A stretch of 35,796 bases of DNA from Chloroflexota bacterium (GTDB lineage Bacteria > Chloroflexota > Dehalococcoidia > GIF9 > UBA5629): the NCBI GenBank assembly GCA_016875925.1, contig VGOO01000003.1, forward strand, positions 1 to 35,796. Direction: 5' to 3'. The stretch's first letter is position 1; every line of letters starts with the position of its first letter. Position numbers and translations under genes: made by a program. Positions 1 to 8,548 of the stretch are shown piece by piece. The notes below the pieces were generated by a model. The model made no database searches and had not been told where the DNA came from. It saw nothing but the letters and a program-made list of their open reading frames with translations.

Positions 1-1266
1 ATCGCTAGAAAGGACGGGAGCAGGGGATTTGCAGAAGCTACAATTTCCCTGGTGCGAAATGAGAAGGGTGAAATCGTTGGCTTCCGGGGAGTTGGCAGGG
101 ACATCACCGAGCGCAAGAAGGCGGAAGAACACAGGCGCCAACTGGAGCTAAAGGCTCAGGTCTCCAGCCGCCTGGCTTCCGTGGGCGAGATGTCAGCAGG
201 AGTAGCCCACGAAATCAATAACCCGCTCACCGCTGTCACCGGCTATGCCCAACTGCTCCTGGACAGGGAGGATATACCGCCTGACGCGAGGAAAGACCTG
301 GCAGCTATCAACGACGGTGCCAGGCGTGTAGCCGGCATTGTGCAGAGACTTTTGACCTTCTCCCGCCAGACTAAGCCGGAGCGAAAGTACGTTGACATCA
401 ACCAGCTTATAGAAAGCACCCTCGTGCTGCGGGCTTATCACCTGAGGACGAACAACATCAAGGTCACCACCAGCCTTGCCCTCGACTTGCCTCAAACCAT
501 GGCTGACCCGGGCCAAATCCAGCAGGTGCTGCTCAACTTAATCGTCAATGCCGAGATGGAGATGAAATCGGCTCATGGCAAGGGCAGGCTCACCATAACC
601 ACGGAGAAAAGCGACGGCACTATAAAGATATGCGTCAAGGACGATGGCCCGGGGATAAAGCCTGAGCTAATGGACAGGATATTCGACCCCTTCTTCACCA
701 CCAAGGAGGTAGGAGAAGGAACTGGCCTGGGCTTGAGCCTGTGCTACGGCATAGTAGCCGAACACAATGGCAAGATATACGCCGAAAGCAAGACGGGCAA
801 AGGGGCTACCTTTATCGTGGAGCTGCCCGTAGTCACGGAAATAGAAACATCGGATGCGCCTGAGCCTGCTGCTGACGAGCCTGAGAGGGTGGGCAAAGCC
901 AGGATACTGGTGGTTGATGACGAGCAGGTAATCAGGGACCTGGCGAAACGGATGCTGGCTGGAGAAGGCTACCAGGTAGATACCGTGGACAACGCCACGG
1001 ATGCTTTGAAAATGATTGAAGGGAAGAGATACAACCTCATCCTGCTGGACGTCAAGATGCCTGGGATGAGCGGGCCTGAGCTATACCGACGAATCCAGAA
1101 GATAGCCAAATCGCTGGCAAAGAGGGTGGTGTTTGTCACCGGTGATGTCATGAGCGCGGATACTGACAGGTTCCTCGCCGAGACTAAAGTTGCCCACGTT
1201 GCCAAGCCCTTCGATGCTGCGCAGCTAAAGAAAGAGGTGAAGCGAGTGCTGAGCGAAGAGCAATAG
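1..1266 (+). CDS. Hybrid sensor histidine kinase/response regulator, 5'-truncated by window edge
   Basis: The reading frame is open from base 1, so the GTG at 52 in the ORF track is not the real start; 421 residues are visible. The visible N-terminus is the end of a PAS domain ([13 protein letters not shown]). A HisKA domain follows with the phosphorylatable His in AHEINNPL, then a HATPase_c domain with an N-box (LLNLIVNAE), G1 (DDGPGIK) and G2 ([11 protein letters not shown]). The last ~120 residues form a receiver domain (ILVVDDE, phospho-acceptor Asp in LLDVKMPG, and the conserved Lys in AKPFD). No transmembrane segment is visible in the part present. A C-terminal receiver without an HPt domain is typical of cytosolic hybrid kinases that pass phosphate to, or are buffered by, their own receiver. 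The input signal and any output partner lie outside the window. The domain call is secure. Confidence 0.93.
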   Translation: MARKDGSRGFAEATISLVRNEKGEIVGFRGVGRDITERKKAEEHRRQLELKAQVSSRLASVGEMSAGVAHEINNPLTAVTGYAQLLLDREDIPPDARKDLAAINDGARRVAGIVQRLLTFSRQTKPERKYVDINQLIESTLVLRAYHLRTNNIKVTTSLALDLPQTMADPGQIQQVLLNLIVNAEMEMKSAHGKGRLTITTEKSDGTIKICVKDDGPGIKPELMDRIFDPFFTTKEVGEGTGLGLSLCYGIVAEHNGKIYAESKTGKGATFIVELPVVTEIETSDAPEPAADEPERVGKARILVVDDEQVIRDLAKRMLAGEGYQVDTVDNATDALKMIEGKRYNLILLDVKMPGMSGPELYRRIQKIAKSLAKRVVFVTGDVMSADTDRFLAETKVAHVAKPFDAAQLKKEVKRVLSEEQ

Positions 1267-1341
1267 AAGACCATATCCTGCTGCACTATTAGCCTGTCTT
1301 GTTCACCACCATGTTAGCCGCACTCCCAACCCAAACCGCTA

Positions 1342-1372
1342 TTGACTTCGCCTCGAGCCAGTATGCTATACT
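1342..1372 (+). promoter_or_regulatory. Predicted promoter of the cobalamin riboswitch/btuF unit
   Basis: There is a TTGACT -35 element (1342-1347) and a TATACT -10 element (1367-1372). The spacing is a long 19 nt, but the -10 is preceded by TGC, giving an extended -10. The predicted start near 1379 lies just upstream of the riboswitch aptamer. This is inferred from consensus only. Confidence 0.5.
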
Positions 1373-1384
1373 AATCGCAAACTG

Positions 1385-1540
1385 AATAAAGCGTTAGGGG
1401 TGCCTTCGGGTGACCGAGGGCTTAATTGGAACGCAAGTCGGCGCAATTCCGGCACAGTCCCGCCTACTGTGAAAGTCAGGACGCCAACCCTGTAAGCTTT
1501 ATCTGCCTCCGCGGAGTAGGGGGTGGGATTTGTTGTTTGA
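1385..1540 (+). ncRNA. Cobalamin (B12) riboswitch
   Basis: The leader carries the recognisable conserved elements of the cobalamin aptamer: GGTGCC near the 5' end, GGGCTTAATTGGAA followed by AATTCC, the core GCACAGTCCCGCCTACTGTGA, and a B12-box-like AGTCAGGACGCC at 1473-1484. It is followed by a terminator and then a gene for a BtuF-like corrinoid-binding protein, the classical arrangement for B12-repressed uptake. GGGATT at 1525-1530 can pair with AATCCC at 1543-1548, which is the left arm of the terminator, so it is a candidate antiterminator. The aptamer boundaries are estimated by eye. Confidence 0.88.
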
Positions 1541-1542
1541 TG

Positions 1543-1582
1543 AATCCCCCTGTTCCACATGGGCAGGGGGATTGTTTTTATT
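1543..1582 (+). terminator. Rho-independent terminator forming the riboswitch expression platform
   Basis: AATCCCCCTG (1543-1552) and CAGGGGGATT (1564-1573) form a perfect 10-bp stem around an 11-nt loop, followed by GTTTTTATT. It lies between the aptamer and the btuF ribosome binding site, so bound cobalamin most likely stops transcription before the gene. Confidence 0.9.
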
Positions 1583-1597
1583 ATGAGGAGGTTTGCC

Positions 1598-2623
1598 ATG
1601 AAAAAGTACATCTACAGCATTCTGACACTCACGGCCATCACCTGCCTGACGCTTACCCTTGCCTGTACGCCAACTCCCACTTCACCACCTACTGCACCGC
1701 CACCACCTCCTCCATCACCAACACAGGAGAAACCACCGCCGCAGGCAGCACCGCAGGAAGAGCTGCCCACCTTCCCAATCACAGTCACCGACGACCTGGG
1801 CAGGAAAGTGACCATCCAGAAACTGCCCCAGCGCATCGTTTCGCTGGCTCCCAGCGTCACCGAGATGCTGTTTGCCCTGGGGCTGGACGATAGAATCGTG
1901 GGCACCACCGACTACTGCGACTATCCAGAAGCAGCCAAATCAAAAACCAGGGTCTCCGGCTACAGCACGCCAGACCTGGAGAAAATCGTCGCCGTACAGC
2001 CAGACCTGATAGTGGCAGAGTCCATACATGAGAACACGGTCCTTCCCGCTCTGGAGAAGCTGGGGCTGCCCGTCTTCGTCACCTTCGCCACCTCTATCGA
2101 CGTGATACTGAACGACATCACCGTCATCGGGCAAATCACCGGCAAGAGCAAAGCAGCACGGAAACTGGTCAGCGACATGACCAACCAGATAGACGCTGTC
2201 ACCTCCAGAACATCAGCGCTGGCTGCCAAAGACCGCCCCGGCGTGCTCTATGTTGTCTGGTTTAATCCCATCTGGACCATGGGCTCCAAAACCTTCACCG
2301 ATGACCTGATTGCCAAGGCCGGCGGCACAAACGTGTTTTCCGCTGATTTCGAGAAGGCGCGCGTAGTCTCGCTGGAAGCAGTGGTCACCAAGAACCCACA
2401 GGTCATCCTGGTAAGCGCCATGGCTACCACCGCAGACCTGGTCTATAACAGCATCAAAAAGGAGACCAGGCTGGCCGGCGTGGATGCCATCAAAAACAAC
2501 CGCGTCTACAAGATAACCGACTCCAACCTTATCGAACGCCCTAGCCCCAGAATAATCCAGGGACTGGAAGAGGTAGCCAAGCTGATACACCCGGAGATAT
2601 TCGGGACAGGAGATTCAAAATAG
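1598..2623 (+). CDS. btuF: Cobalamin/corrinoid ABC transporter substrate-binding lipoprotein (BtuF-like)
   Basis: I start at ATG 1598 because GAGGAGG lies just upstream. The ORF-track start at 1559 sits inside the terminator hairpin and is untenable. The 341-residue product has a signal peptide ending near TLAC (probable lipid-modified Cys23), a Pro/Thr-rich linker, and a helical-backbone periplasmic-binding domain of the BtuF/FhuD type starting at VTDDLGRKV, with RIVSLAPSVTEMLFALG and GTTDYCDYP matching the BtuF/FepB-like family. It would capture corrinoid outside the membrane for a BtuCD permease. The riboswitch upstream specifies cobalamin rather than a siderophore. No permease or ATPase gene follows; the next 300 bp are repeats. 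The transporter must be completed by genes elsewhere. Confidence 0.9.
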   Translation: MKKYIYSILTLTAITCLTLTLACTPTPTSPPTAPPPPPPSPTQEKPPPQAAPQEELPTFPITVTDDLGRKVTIQKLPQRIVSLAPSVTEMLFALGLDDRIVGTTDYCDYPEAAKSKTRVSGYSTPDLEKIVAVQPDLIVAESIHENTVLPALEKLGLPVFVTFATSIDVILNDITVIGQITGKSKAARKLVSDMTNQIDAVTSRTSALAAKDRPGVLYVVWFNPIWTMGSKTFTDDLIAKAGGTNVFSADFEKARVVSLEAVVTKNPQVILVSAMATTADLVYNSIKKETRLAGVDAIKNNRVYKITDSNLIERPSPRIIQGLEEVAKLIHPEIFGTGDSK

Positions 2624-2671
2624 AAATGCAACTCTCGCGTCAACACGTCGTGAGGCCTCCCAAATAATTAA

Positions 2672-2777
2672 TTGTCATCGCGAGGAGCAAAGCCCCGTGG
2701 CGGTCCCTGCCTGGGCAGATACTTGTGCCTTACGGGGAATTGCGAGTCCTTCAGCGGAAGGACTCAGTCAGAATGAT
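2672..2777 (+). repeat. Dispersed intergenic repeat, first block
   Basis: The block runs from TTGTCATCGCGAGGAGC to CAGAATGAT. Its right part holds a perfect hairpin, GAGTCCTTC (2744-2752) and GAAGGACTC (2757-2765). From memory, elements with ends like TGTCATTGCGAG and CAGAATGACA are frequent interspersed repeats in Dehalococcoidia and some deltaproteobacterial genomes. Only one copy is in this window, so the repeat status rests on that recollection and on the internal palindrome. No ORF here is credible. Confidence 0.5.
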
Positions 2778-2819
2778 AGGAGAACGACAGAAAAATGCTC
2801 GAGGTAACAAGACAAACAA

Positions 2820-2924
2820 TGTAGGGACAGACCTGAAGGTCTGTCCGCGGATGGGTCCAACGTGAGTCAGGTTTTTAAACCTGTCCGCCATTCCTGCGGG
2901 CGCGCCTGAAGGTACGCCCCTACA
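2820..2924 (+). repeat. Dispersed palindromic repeat with 7-bp terminal inverted repeats
   Basis: TGTAGGG (2820-2826) and CCCTACA (2918-2924) are perfect inverted ends. Inside are a perfect 9-bp hairpin GGACAGACC/GGTCTGTCC with loop TGAA (2825-2846), and a second, imperfect one, GGGCGCGCC-TGAA-GGTACGCCC. The motif CCTGAAGGT occurs in both. The structure is that of a small non-autonomous palindromic element. Together with the previous block it fills the 317-bp gap between btuF and the propeller gene, in which I see no gene. Confidence 0.6.
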
Positions 2925-2940
2925 ATATCCCGATATAAAG

Positions 2941-5900
2941 ATGGGCATATCCATGAAAAACAGATTTAAGAGACCAATCGGCCTGCTGGTCATTGCCATA
3001 GCGATTATAGCCAGCATAATACCAAACACATACCCTCGCCCAGCGCTGGCCGACCCTGGCGTTCTGAAGTGGGACCGTGCCTACACGCCTGGGAGCATCG
3101 TTACCAAGAATGACATCGCCAGCCCCTGCGAGGTCAACCGCATCGCCATCGGCTCGGACGGCAAGACTTTTTACGCCGTAGACATCCCCAATGCAGACAA
3201 TTCCGCTGGCAGCAACGCCCTTTACAAATCAACAGATAGCGGCATAAGCTGGGGCGATAAAATCGGCCAGAACTTGTATCAAAGCATGTCCCCTGCTGAA
3301 CAAGCCAACTTTCGCATCTGGAATCTGGCAACTGCCCCCGATGACGTAAATTTCATAGCCGTGGTCACCAACAACGCTATCAGCAATCTACCACGAAACA
3401 TCTGGGTATCCAGCAACGGCGGCTCCCAGTGGCACAACACCAATTTCAGTGGCCCCCATAACATCAACGCCATCGATATCTCCTCAAACTACGCCAGCCA
3501 TGACATTTGCATCGGCACCAGAGACGGCAATGGCAACGGCAATGTCTGGGTTCTGAATGGCCCAGATTACCTCACCTGGGCAGACCAGGCATTCACCGGA
3601 GACATTATGTCCCTGGAGTTTTCTCCCTCATACCAAAACGACTTTGCCATTGCTCTTGTCTATTCAAATGCCAAGGGAACATACGTTAATGTGGGATTCC
3701 ATGACGTTAACCAAAGCTCCACCAACTGGGTAGCCTCTTATGGAGGCTCCCCCCCTGAAATCACCGCTGGCGCTGCCAGCACATCACCTAATGCCAGCCA
3801 GATTATCACCGCAGGCCTGGAGTTGCCCAGCGACTTCTCCGGCCAATCCCCCAGCTTGCGTCGCTATTACATCTGCACGGACGATGCAGGAGTCACTGGC
3901 CAAGCCGGCATTTACCGCATAGACAACACCCACTTGTACAACCTGATGAAAGCCACACCGACAAAACGGATTTGCACCATTGCTTACCACGGCACATTTG
4001 CTTCTGGCAAGCTATTAGCCGGCGAGGTGTTGGGCAACACCCGCGCTGCCACCGTCATGACATGGTTCACCGATTCGCCCACCACCTGCCCCATACCCTG
4101 CTGGTATCCCGCTCTAAAGCCAGCCACCGGCGCCGCCGGCAGCGATAGCTGTGCCGGCTCGGGCTACGGCAACGCCCAGGTCGCATGGTCTCCCGATGGT
4201 TCAATCGCCTATGCAGGCACCGCCAGCAGCGCCCCACTGCGCCCCGGCCCCGATTGGCCAACGCCATATCTAACAGGACAACCACTGGACGAATCGGCCT
4301 TCTCGCTTAGCCGTAATAACGGTGAGACCTGGAATCAGCTCGCCCTGATAGACACCCAAATCAGCCGCTTCACAGACATCGCCCCAGCACCCAATTGCTC
4401 GACCCTCTACCTAGCTTCTGTAAGTGACAATGTCAATTGTTCAGGATTCGACAGCGTCTGGCGTAGCCAGGGTTCACCCCTGGGCAACGATTGGGAACGC
4501 GTACTCTGCCAGCTAACCACAGCGCAGGATTGCGCCATCGGACAAACAGACAACGCCATTCTGGGGCTGGCCGGCAACAAACCTGATGGACAAATTGTTT
4601 TCTGGGCAGCCGTAGGTACCACCAAACTCATGTGGTCGCCAGACTTCGGAGATTACTGGACCAATATAAATACCAGGCTAGCCATACAGGACATGGCACC
4701 AGAGGACAGCAAGACCCTGTACCTCCTCAGCCCCGACGGCTGGGTGCAGAAGTTCAGTTATAGCGGGACTGGCTGGGTTCTGGAGCAGAACACGCTAACA
4801 GAGCTCGGTGCTGCTTACAGCATCGCCACCGCCTATACCGGAATAACGCCGGACAACCACAAGGGACATGTAATCGTGAGCGGGACTGGCGTCGGGCCTT
4901 ATGACGTTGCCTATTCCATAGACGGTGGGAATACCTTCAGCCATGTTCCCACCTCGCTTCCCACGCAAGGAAACACGCTGGTGGTCGCCAGTTCCGCCTA
5001 TAGAAGCGATGGCTATATCCTGGCTATAAACTCAGGTGGCATGTACGCCTGTGGCATCTACTCCGGAACCGACGAGTGGGAAACATGGTGGGGCGGTATC
5101 GCCTGGCCCACCCCGGTCACCAGCCTGGCCATATCCCGCAACTACAGCTTCTACTTCTGTGAACCAGCTACCTGGGCCTCAGCCACGCCCTACGTCAGAT
5201 GGTCAGCAGCTCTCGCAGGCTTAGACCCAACCGTTTCGCTGGGAACAGCAGACCAACCAACCAGAAGATTCAGGATATGCGGCGGCATGGAATTGGGTGA
5301 CCCTATAACCATCTGGACTATCGACCAGCAGCCCTACAATCCTCCCCAGGGTGGAGTTTGGAATTACACCGACACGCTGGCATGGAACGGCCCCAGGCCA
5401 GTGGCACCGATATCAGAGGCAGCTGTGGACTGCGACCCTGTCTCCGGCAGGGCTGGCCAGATAGATTTGCAATGGAAGCCTATCTCCCTATCTCGCGGAT
5501 ATCGAATCGAGATAGCCAAGGACGAAGACTTTGCCCTGAAGGTCGCTGACATTGGCAATATATGGGGAGGAAAGACCTCATCTCTCAGCCCGATTCCCGC
5601 TCCTACCACATATGCCCCTTACGTGCCGCCCGACCTCGATGCTCCGGCTTTAGTCATCCCGCCAAGCGGTGGCACAGTAATAGACGCCAATGGTAATACC
5701 TGGAATGTGCCCCCGCTGGAAGCCAACCACACCTATTACTGGAAGGTCACTGTTCAGGATGTTGTCACCGGCGATGCCATCACCAGCCCGTCATCATGGC
5801 GCGAGATATTCAAAGTACGGCCCGGCCTGCCAGTCAACGCTAAATACCTGGGACCGCAACTGCTGTCTCCCAATAATGGTTGCATCGGTTGCAGCATCAA

Positions 5901-6252
5901 ACCGGCATCATTTTCCTGGTCGCCTTTCCAGGGGACAACCAGATACAGGTTCGTACTGGCCAAAGACCCGACTATGACCGAGGTCATCACGGACACCGAA
6001 GTCAACACCACAGCCTATGAATTCAGCGGCATTCTGGAACCTGGCATCATCTACTTCTGGCGCGTAAAAGCACTTGAACCGTTCCCCAGCGACTGGAGCC
6101 CCACTTTTTGCTTCCAAACGCAACCCAATCCTGTTCCACAATCCACACAAAATTCGCCAGCAGTTCCGGCTTGGACATGGGCAATTATCATCATCTGCCT
6201 GCTCATAGACATTGCCTTACTCACCTTCATCCTCCACCGCCGCTTGCGATAG
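2941..6252 (+). CDS. Secreted BNR/Asp-box propeller protein with Fn3-like repeats and C-terminal membrane anchor (putative S-layer-type protein)
   Basis: This is a 1103-residue surface protein; starting at ATG 2953 would give a tighter signal peptide, and neither start has a clear SD. A signal peptide (LLVIAIAIIASIIP, cleavage near ALA-D) leads into a long beta-propeller region with Asp-box motifs (STDSGISW, SSNGGSQW, SRNNGETW, SIDGGNTF). A CPIPCWY motif and a second Cys-containing loop may form disulfides. The last ~250 residues hold two Fn3-like modules (YRIEIAKDEDF and YRFVLAKDPTM), followed by a membrane helix (WAIIIICLLIDIALLTFIL) and RRLR, placing the bulk outside the cell. It is paralogous along its length to 8549-11734 and over the propeller to 31199-32884. 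BNR-repeat proteins of this size are the putative S-layer proteins of Dehalococcoides; a structural surface role is inferred. Confidence 0.85.
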   Translation: MGISMKNRFKRPIGLLVIAIAIIASIIPNTYPRPALADPGVLKWDRAYTPGSIVTKNDIASPCEVNRIAIGSDGKTFYAVDIPNADNSAGSNALYKSTDSGISWGDKIGQNLYQSMSPAEQANFRIWNLATAPDDVNFIAVVTNNAISNLPRNIWVSSNGGSQWHNTNFSGPHNINAIDISSNYASHDICIGTRDGNGNGNVWVLNGPDYLTWADQAFTGDIMSLEFSPSYQNDFAIALVYSNAKGTYVNVGFHDVNQSSTNWVASYGGSPPEITAGAASTSPNASQIITAGLELPSDFSGQSPSLRRYYICTDDAGVTGQAGIYRIDNTHLYNLMKATPTKRICTIAYHGTFASGKLLAGEVLGNTRAATVMTWFTDSPTTCPIPCWYPALKPATGAAGSDSCAGSGYGNAQVAWSPDGSIAYAGTASSAPLRPGPDWPTPYLTGQPLDESAFSLSRNNGETWNQLALIDTQISRFTDIAPAPNCSTLYLASVSDNVNCSGFDSVWRSQGSPLGNDWERVLCQLTTAQDCAIGQTDNAILGLAGNKPDGQIVFWAAVGTTKLMWSPDFGDYWTNINTRLAIQDMAPEDSKTLYLLSPDGWVQKFSYSGTGWVLEQNTLTELGAAYSIATAYTGITPDNHKGHVIVSGTGVGPYDVAYSIDGGNTFSHVPTSLPTQGNTLVVASSAYRSDGYILAINSGGMYACGIYSGTDEWETWWGGIAWPTPVTSLAISRNYSFYFCEPATWASATPYVRWSAALAGLDPTVSLGTADQPTRRFRICGGMELGDPITIWTIDQQPYNPPQGGVWNYTDTLAWNGPRPVAPISEAAVDCDPVSGRAGQIDLQWKPISLSRGYRIEIAKDEDFALKVADIGNIWGGKTSSLSPIPAPTTYAPYVPPDLDAPALVIPPSGGTVIDANGNTWNVPPLEANHTYYWKVTVQDVVTGDAITSPSSWREIFKVRPGLPVNAKYLGPQLLSPNNGCIGCSIKPASFSWSPFQGTTRYRFVLAKDPTMTEVITDTEVNTTAYEFSGILEPGIIYFWRVKALEPFPSDWSPTFCFQTQPNPVPQSTQNSPAVPAWTWAIIIICLLIDIALLTFILHRRLR

Positions 6253-6289
6253 ACAACAGCACAAACAAGAATACCCATACACTTGACTA

Positions 6290-6318
6290 TCGACAATTGT
6301 CCCGTGTAGCACTATAAT
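6290..6318 (+). promoter_or_regulatory. Predicted sigma-70 promoter immediately before the Ig-like protein gene
   Basis: TCGACA (6290-6295) and a consensus TATAAT (6313-6318) are separated by exactly 17 nt. Transcription would start near 6325, leaving a leader of only about 8 nt before ATG 6333. The ORF-track TTG start at 6318 overlaps the -10 hexamer. Confidence 0.6.
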
Positions 6319-6332
6319 TGTTTGTTAGAGAG

Positions 6333-8489
6333 ATGAGATTTCTTCATCAGCATAAGTCCACACCTGACGGACTACTTCTCAGGATAATTGCCCATCTGCT
6401 ACCCGTCATGTCCTTATTGATAGGCATCAGCCTATCGCTGGCAAGCCCAGTGCAGGCACAGCCATCCATCTACCCCTCCCCCCTGCCCAACGGCCAGGTT
6501 GGCACACCCTACACCACAAATCTTGTTGCCACAGGAGGCTCGCCACCCTATACATGGAGCATCATCAGCGGAGCTTTGCCACCGAATTTGACATTAAACG
6601 CAGCAAGCGGCACCATCTCGGGCACCCCGACTACAGCAGGGACTTTTAGCTTCGTTGTAAGAGTCACCGACTCAGCAGCAGGCACTGGACAGCAGGGTTT
6701 TTTCATCACCATCACCTCGCCACCATTGACATTCCTCACCAGCAGCCTGCCTGACGCCAAGGAAAACACTACCTACGCTACAACGGTAAGTGTCAAGGGA
6801 GGAACTGCACCCTACACCTACTCCATCGTTGGCGGCTCGCTGCCTACGGGATTAAAGCTGTCAGCAACCACTGGCCTTATCTCTGGCGTCCCCGCCAAAG
6901 GCACCGCAGGCACCACCAGCTTCGTCATCGGTGTTACCGATAGCTCTTCACCGCAGCTTTCCGGCCAGCAGAGCTTCACCCTGCTCATAGAAAAGGGGGC
7001 TTTCGAACCGCTGGTCACCATCGGCAGCGGCTTGAAAGCAGGCGAGACCAAGGTCATCGCCGGCACCCAGCTCGTAGCCACGCTACGTGGTGGCGAATCA
7101 GTGCGTCTCTCCATGGAGCTGGGCACCAGAACAACGGTAGCCGTTGACCAAATCGTCAATCACCCAAACAAGAGCGATGTCAGATACAGGGCTGAAGTAG
7201 ACAAAATGACGGTGAGCGAAACCTCCCCATCAATCGAGTTCCCCTACTATGCTGAATACAAGATAGACTTCGAGGCCGACCCCTCTGACGTCACCCAGCT
7301 TTCAGGCTCTGGCTGGTATAAGGAAGGTTACACGCTAAGATCCACCGCCCCAGAACAGGTCACCACATCTGACAAGCCAGGCACGCAGTACCGCTTTTCT
7401 CAGTGGGTATTGCCCACGGGAGAAACCCAATCAGGCAGAGACCTGAAGCTGACCGTTGAAGCGCCCGGTACCTGTGTTGCCAGGTACGATACCTACTACC
7501 AGCTCACCCTTATCTCGCCCTACGGCGACCCACAGGAAAGCGCATGGTATAAAGCAGGTAGTCAAGTAGAGTGGCAAACTGATACCAGGGAAGTCAAAAT
7601 ACCGGGCATCCTTGGCGTCTTCGGTGGCAAGATGAAACCGCTTAAGAGCAGCGACACCGTTCTCATGGATGGCCCCAAGACAGTTGAGGTGAAATGGGCA
7701 CCAGACTATACCATGCCCATGCTTCTGATACCGCTGGCAGTGTTACTGCTTACGGCAGGTATCTATGGCCTGTATCGGCTAGCAAGCCCACGACCCAAAC
7801 CCACGCCCTGGGCTCCACCAGCGTGGGCTCCACCCCAGATGATGTACCAACCACCTCCACCACCTCAGACCACGGTAGTATTGATGGGAGGAGAACAACA
7901 AAAACAACTGCCACAATCAACCAAAGAACAGCTCATGGAAAAGTTCGGTGAGCTTCTGGACAAGTACGGAGAGGAGATCAAGACTACTCTGCAAGCCGGC
8001 CAAGGCCCAGCATTGCCTGCTGCAGATACCCTCAGAGTGGAGAAGAGCCTGCCCCTAGGAGAAACCGCACCACCACCCACGGTCGAGGCTGAGTTCGCTC
8101 CTGCTGAAGCCACAGAAGGAACCCTGCTCTGCAACTTCGCCTCCAAGAGACTGCTACGAGCAGTTGCCGGAAATTGGAAACAGACAGGTACCAGGCCAGC
8201 TTCTACATCTGGCGAAGAACCGCCCGAAAGTACTGCCTTCGTCGTCGTCTGGTCCAGGGATATATACCAGGAATGGGAAATCTTCAACTGCTCCCTGCCA
8301 CCATCCCATAAAGGGACACACGAGGGCGAAACCCAGACGGTATACACCTTGCTCAATACCATCACCGAAGAGAGAACCTACGAAGCAGAAGAGGAGATAA
8401 CCCCACCCAAGCCTCACTACACCGATGGCATGCCACAAGTCGATGTATCCGCTAAACAGATAGTCAATCCAGACGAGCTTCCTGACTAA
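6333..8489 (+). CDS. Membrane protein with extracellular Ig-like (He_PIG) domains and a long cytoplasmic tail
   Basis: I choose ATG 6333 over the TTG at 6318 because the latter lies in the promoter. The 718-residue product has a signal peptide (LLPVMSLLIGISLSLASPVQA), then two putative-Ig (He_PIG-type) domains recognisable by TGGSPPYTWSI...GSL/GALP...LSGVPA-type motifs at about residues 45-220. A region with GWYKEGYTL and AWYKAGSQV follows, resembling the divergent InlB B-repeat family. A single membrane helix (MLLIPLAVLLLTAGIYGLY) at about residues 460-480 is followed by RPKP and a Pro-rich stretch. About 230 further residues are predicted to be cytosolic and match no family I recognise. It sits between two propeller paralogues with gaps of 80 and 59 nt and is probably co-expressed with them as a surface-assembly partner. 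Confidence 0.78.
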   Translation: MRFLHQHKSTPDGLLLRIIAHLLPVMSLLIGISLSLASPVQAQPSIYPSPLPNGQVGTPYTTNLVATGGSPPYTWSIISGALPPNLTLNAASGTISGTPTTAGTFSFVVRVTDSAAGTGQQGFFITITSPPLTFLTSSLPDAKENTTYATTVSVKGGTAPYTYSIVGGSLPTGLKLSATTGLISGVPAKGTAGTTSFVIGVTDSSSPQLSGQQSFTLLIEKGAFEPLVTIGSGLKAGETKVIAGTQLVATLRGGESVRLSMELGTRTTVAVDQIVNHPNKSDVRYRAEVDKMTVSETSPSIEFPYYAEYKIDFEADPSDVTQLSGSGWYKEGYTLRSTAPEQVTTSDKPGTQYRFSQWVLPTGETQSGRDLKLTVEAPGTCVARYDTYYQLTLISPYGDPQESAWYKAGSQVEWQTDTREVKIPGILGVFGGKMKPLKSSDTVLMDGPKTVEVKWAPDYTMPMLLIPLAVLLLTAGIYGLYRLASPRPKPTPWAPPAWAPPQMMYQPPPPPQTTVVLMGGEQQKQLPQSTKEQLMEKFGELLDKYGEEIKTTLQAGQGPALPAADTLRVEKSLPLGETAPPPTVEAEFAPAEATEGTLLCNFASKRLLRAVAGNWKQTGTRPASTSGEEPPESTAFVVVWSRDIYQEWEIFNCSLPPSHKGTHEGETQTVYTLLNTITEERTYEAEEEITPPKPHYTDGMPQVDVSAKQIVNPDELPD

Positions 8490-8548
8490 CCCCATAACCT
8501 GTCTGGCCTGACAAATAATTCCACTTCCCAATCATAACTCTAACAACG

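Noticed and set aside
1426-1893. 155-residue plus-strand ORF overlapping the riboswitch and the btuF start
   Set aside because: It runs through the aptamer and terminator and reads btuF out of frame; composition is that of a shadow.
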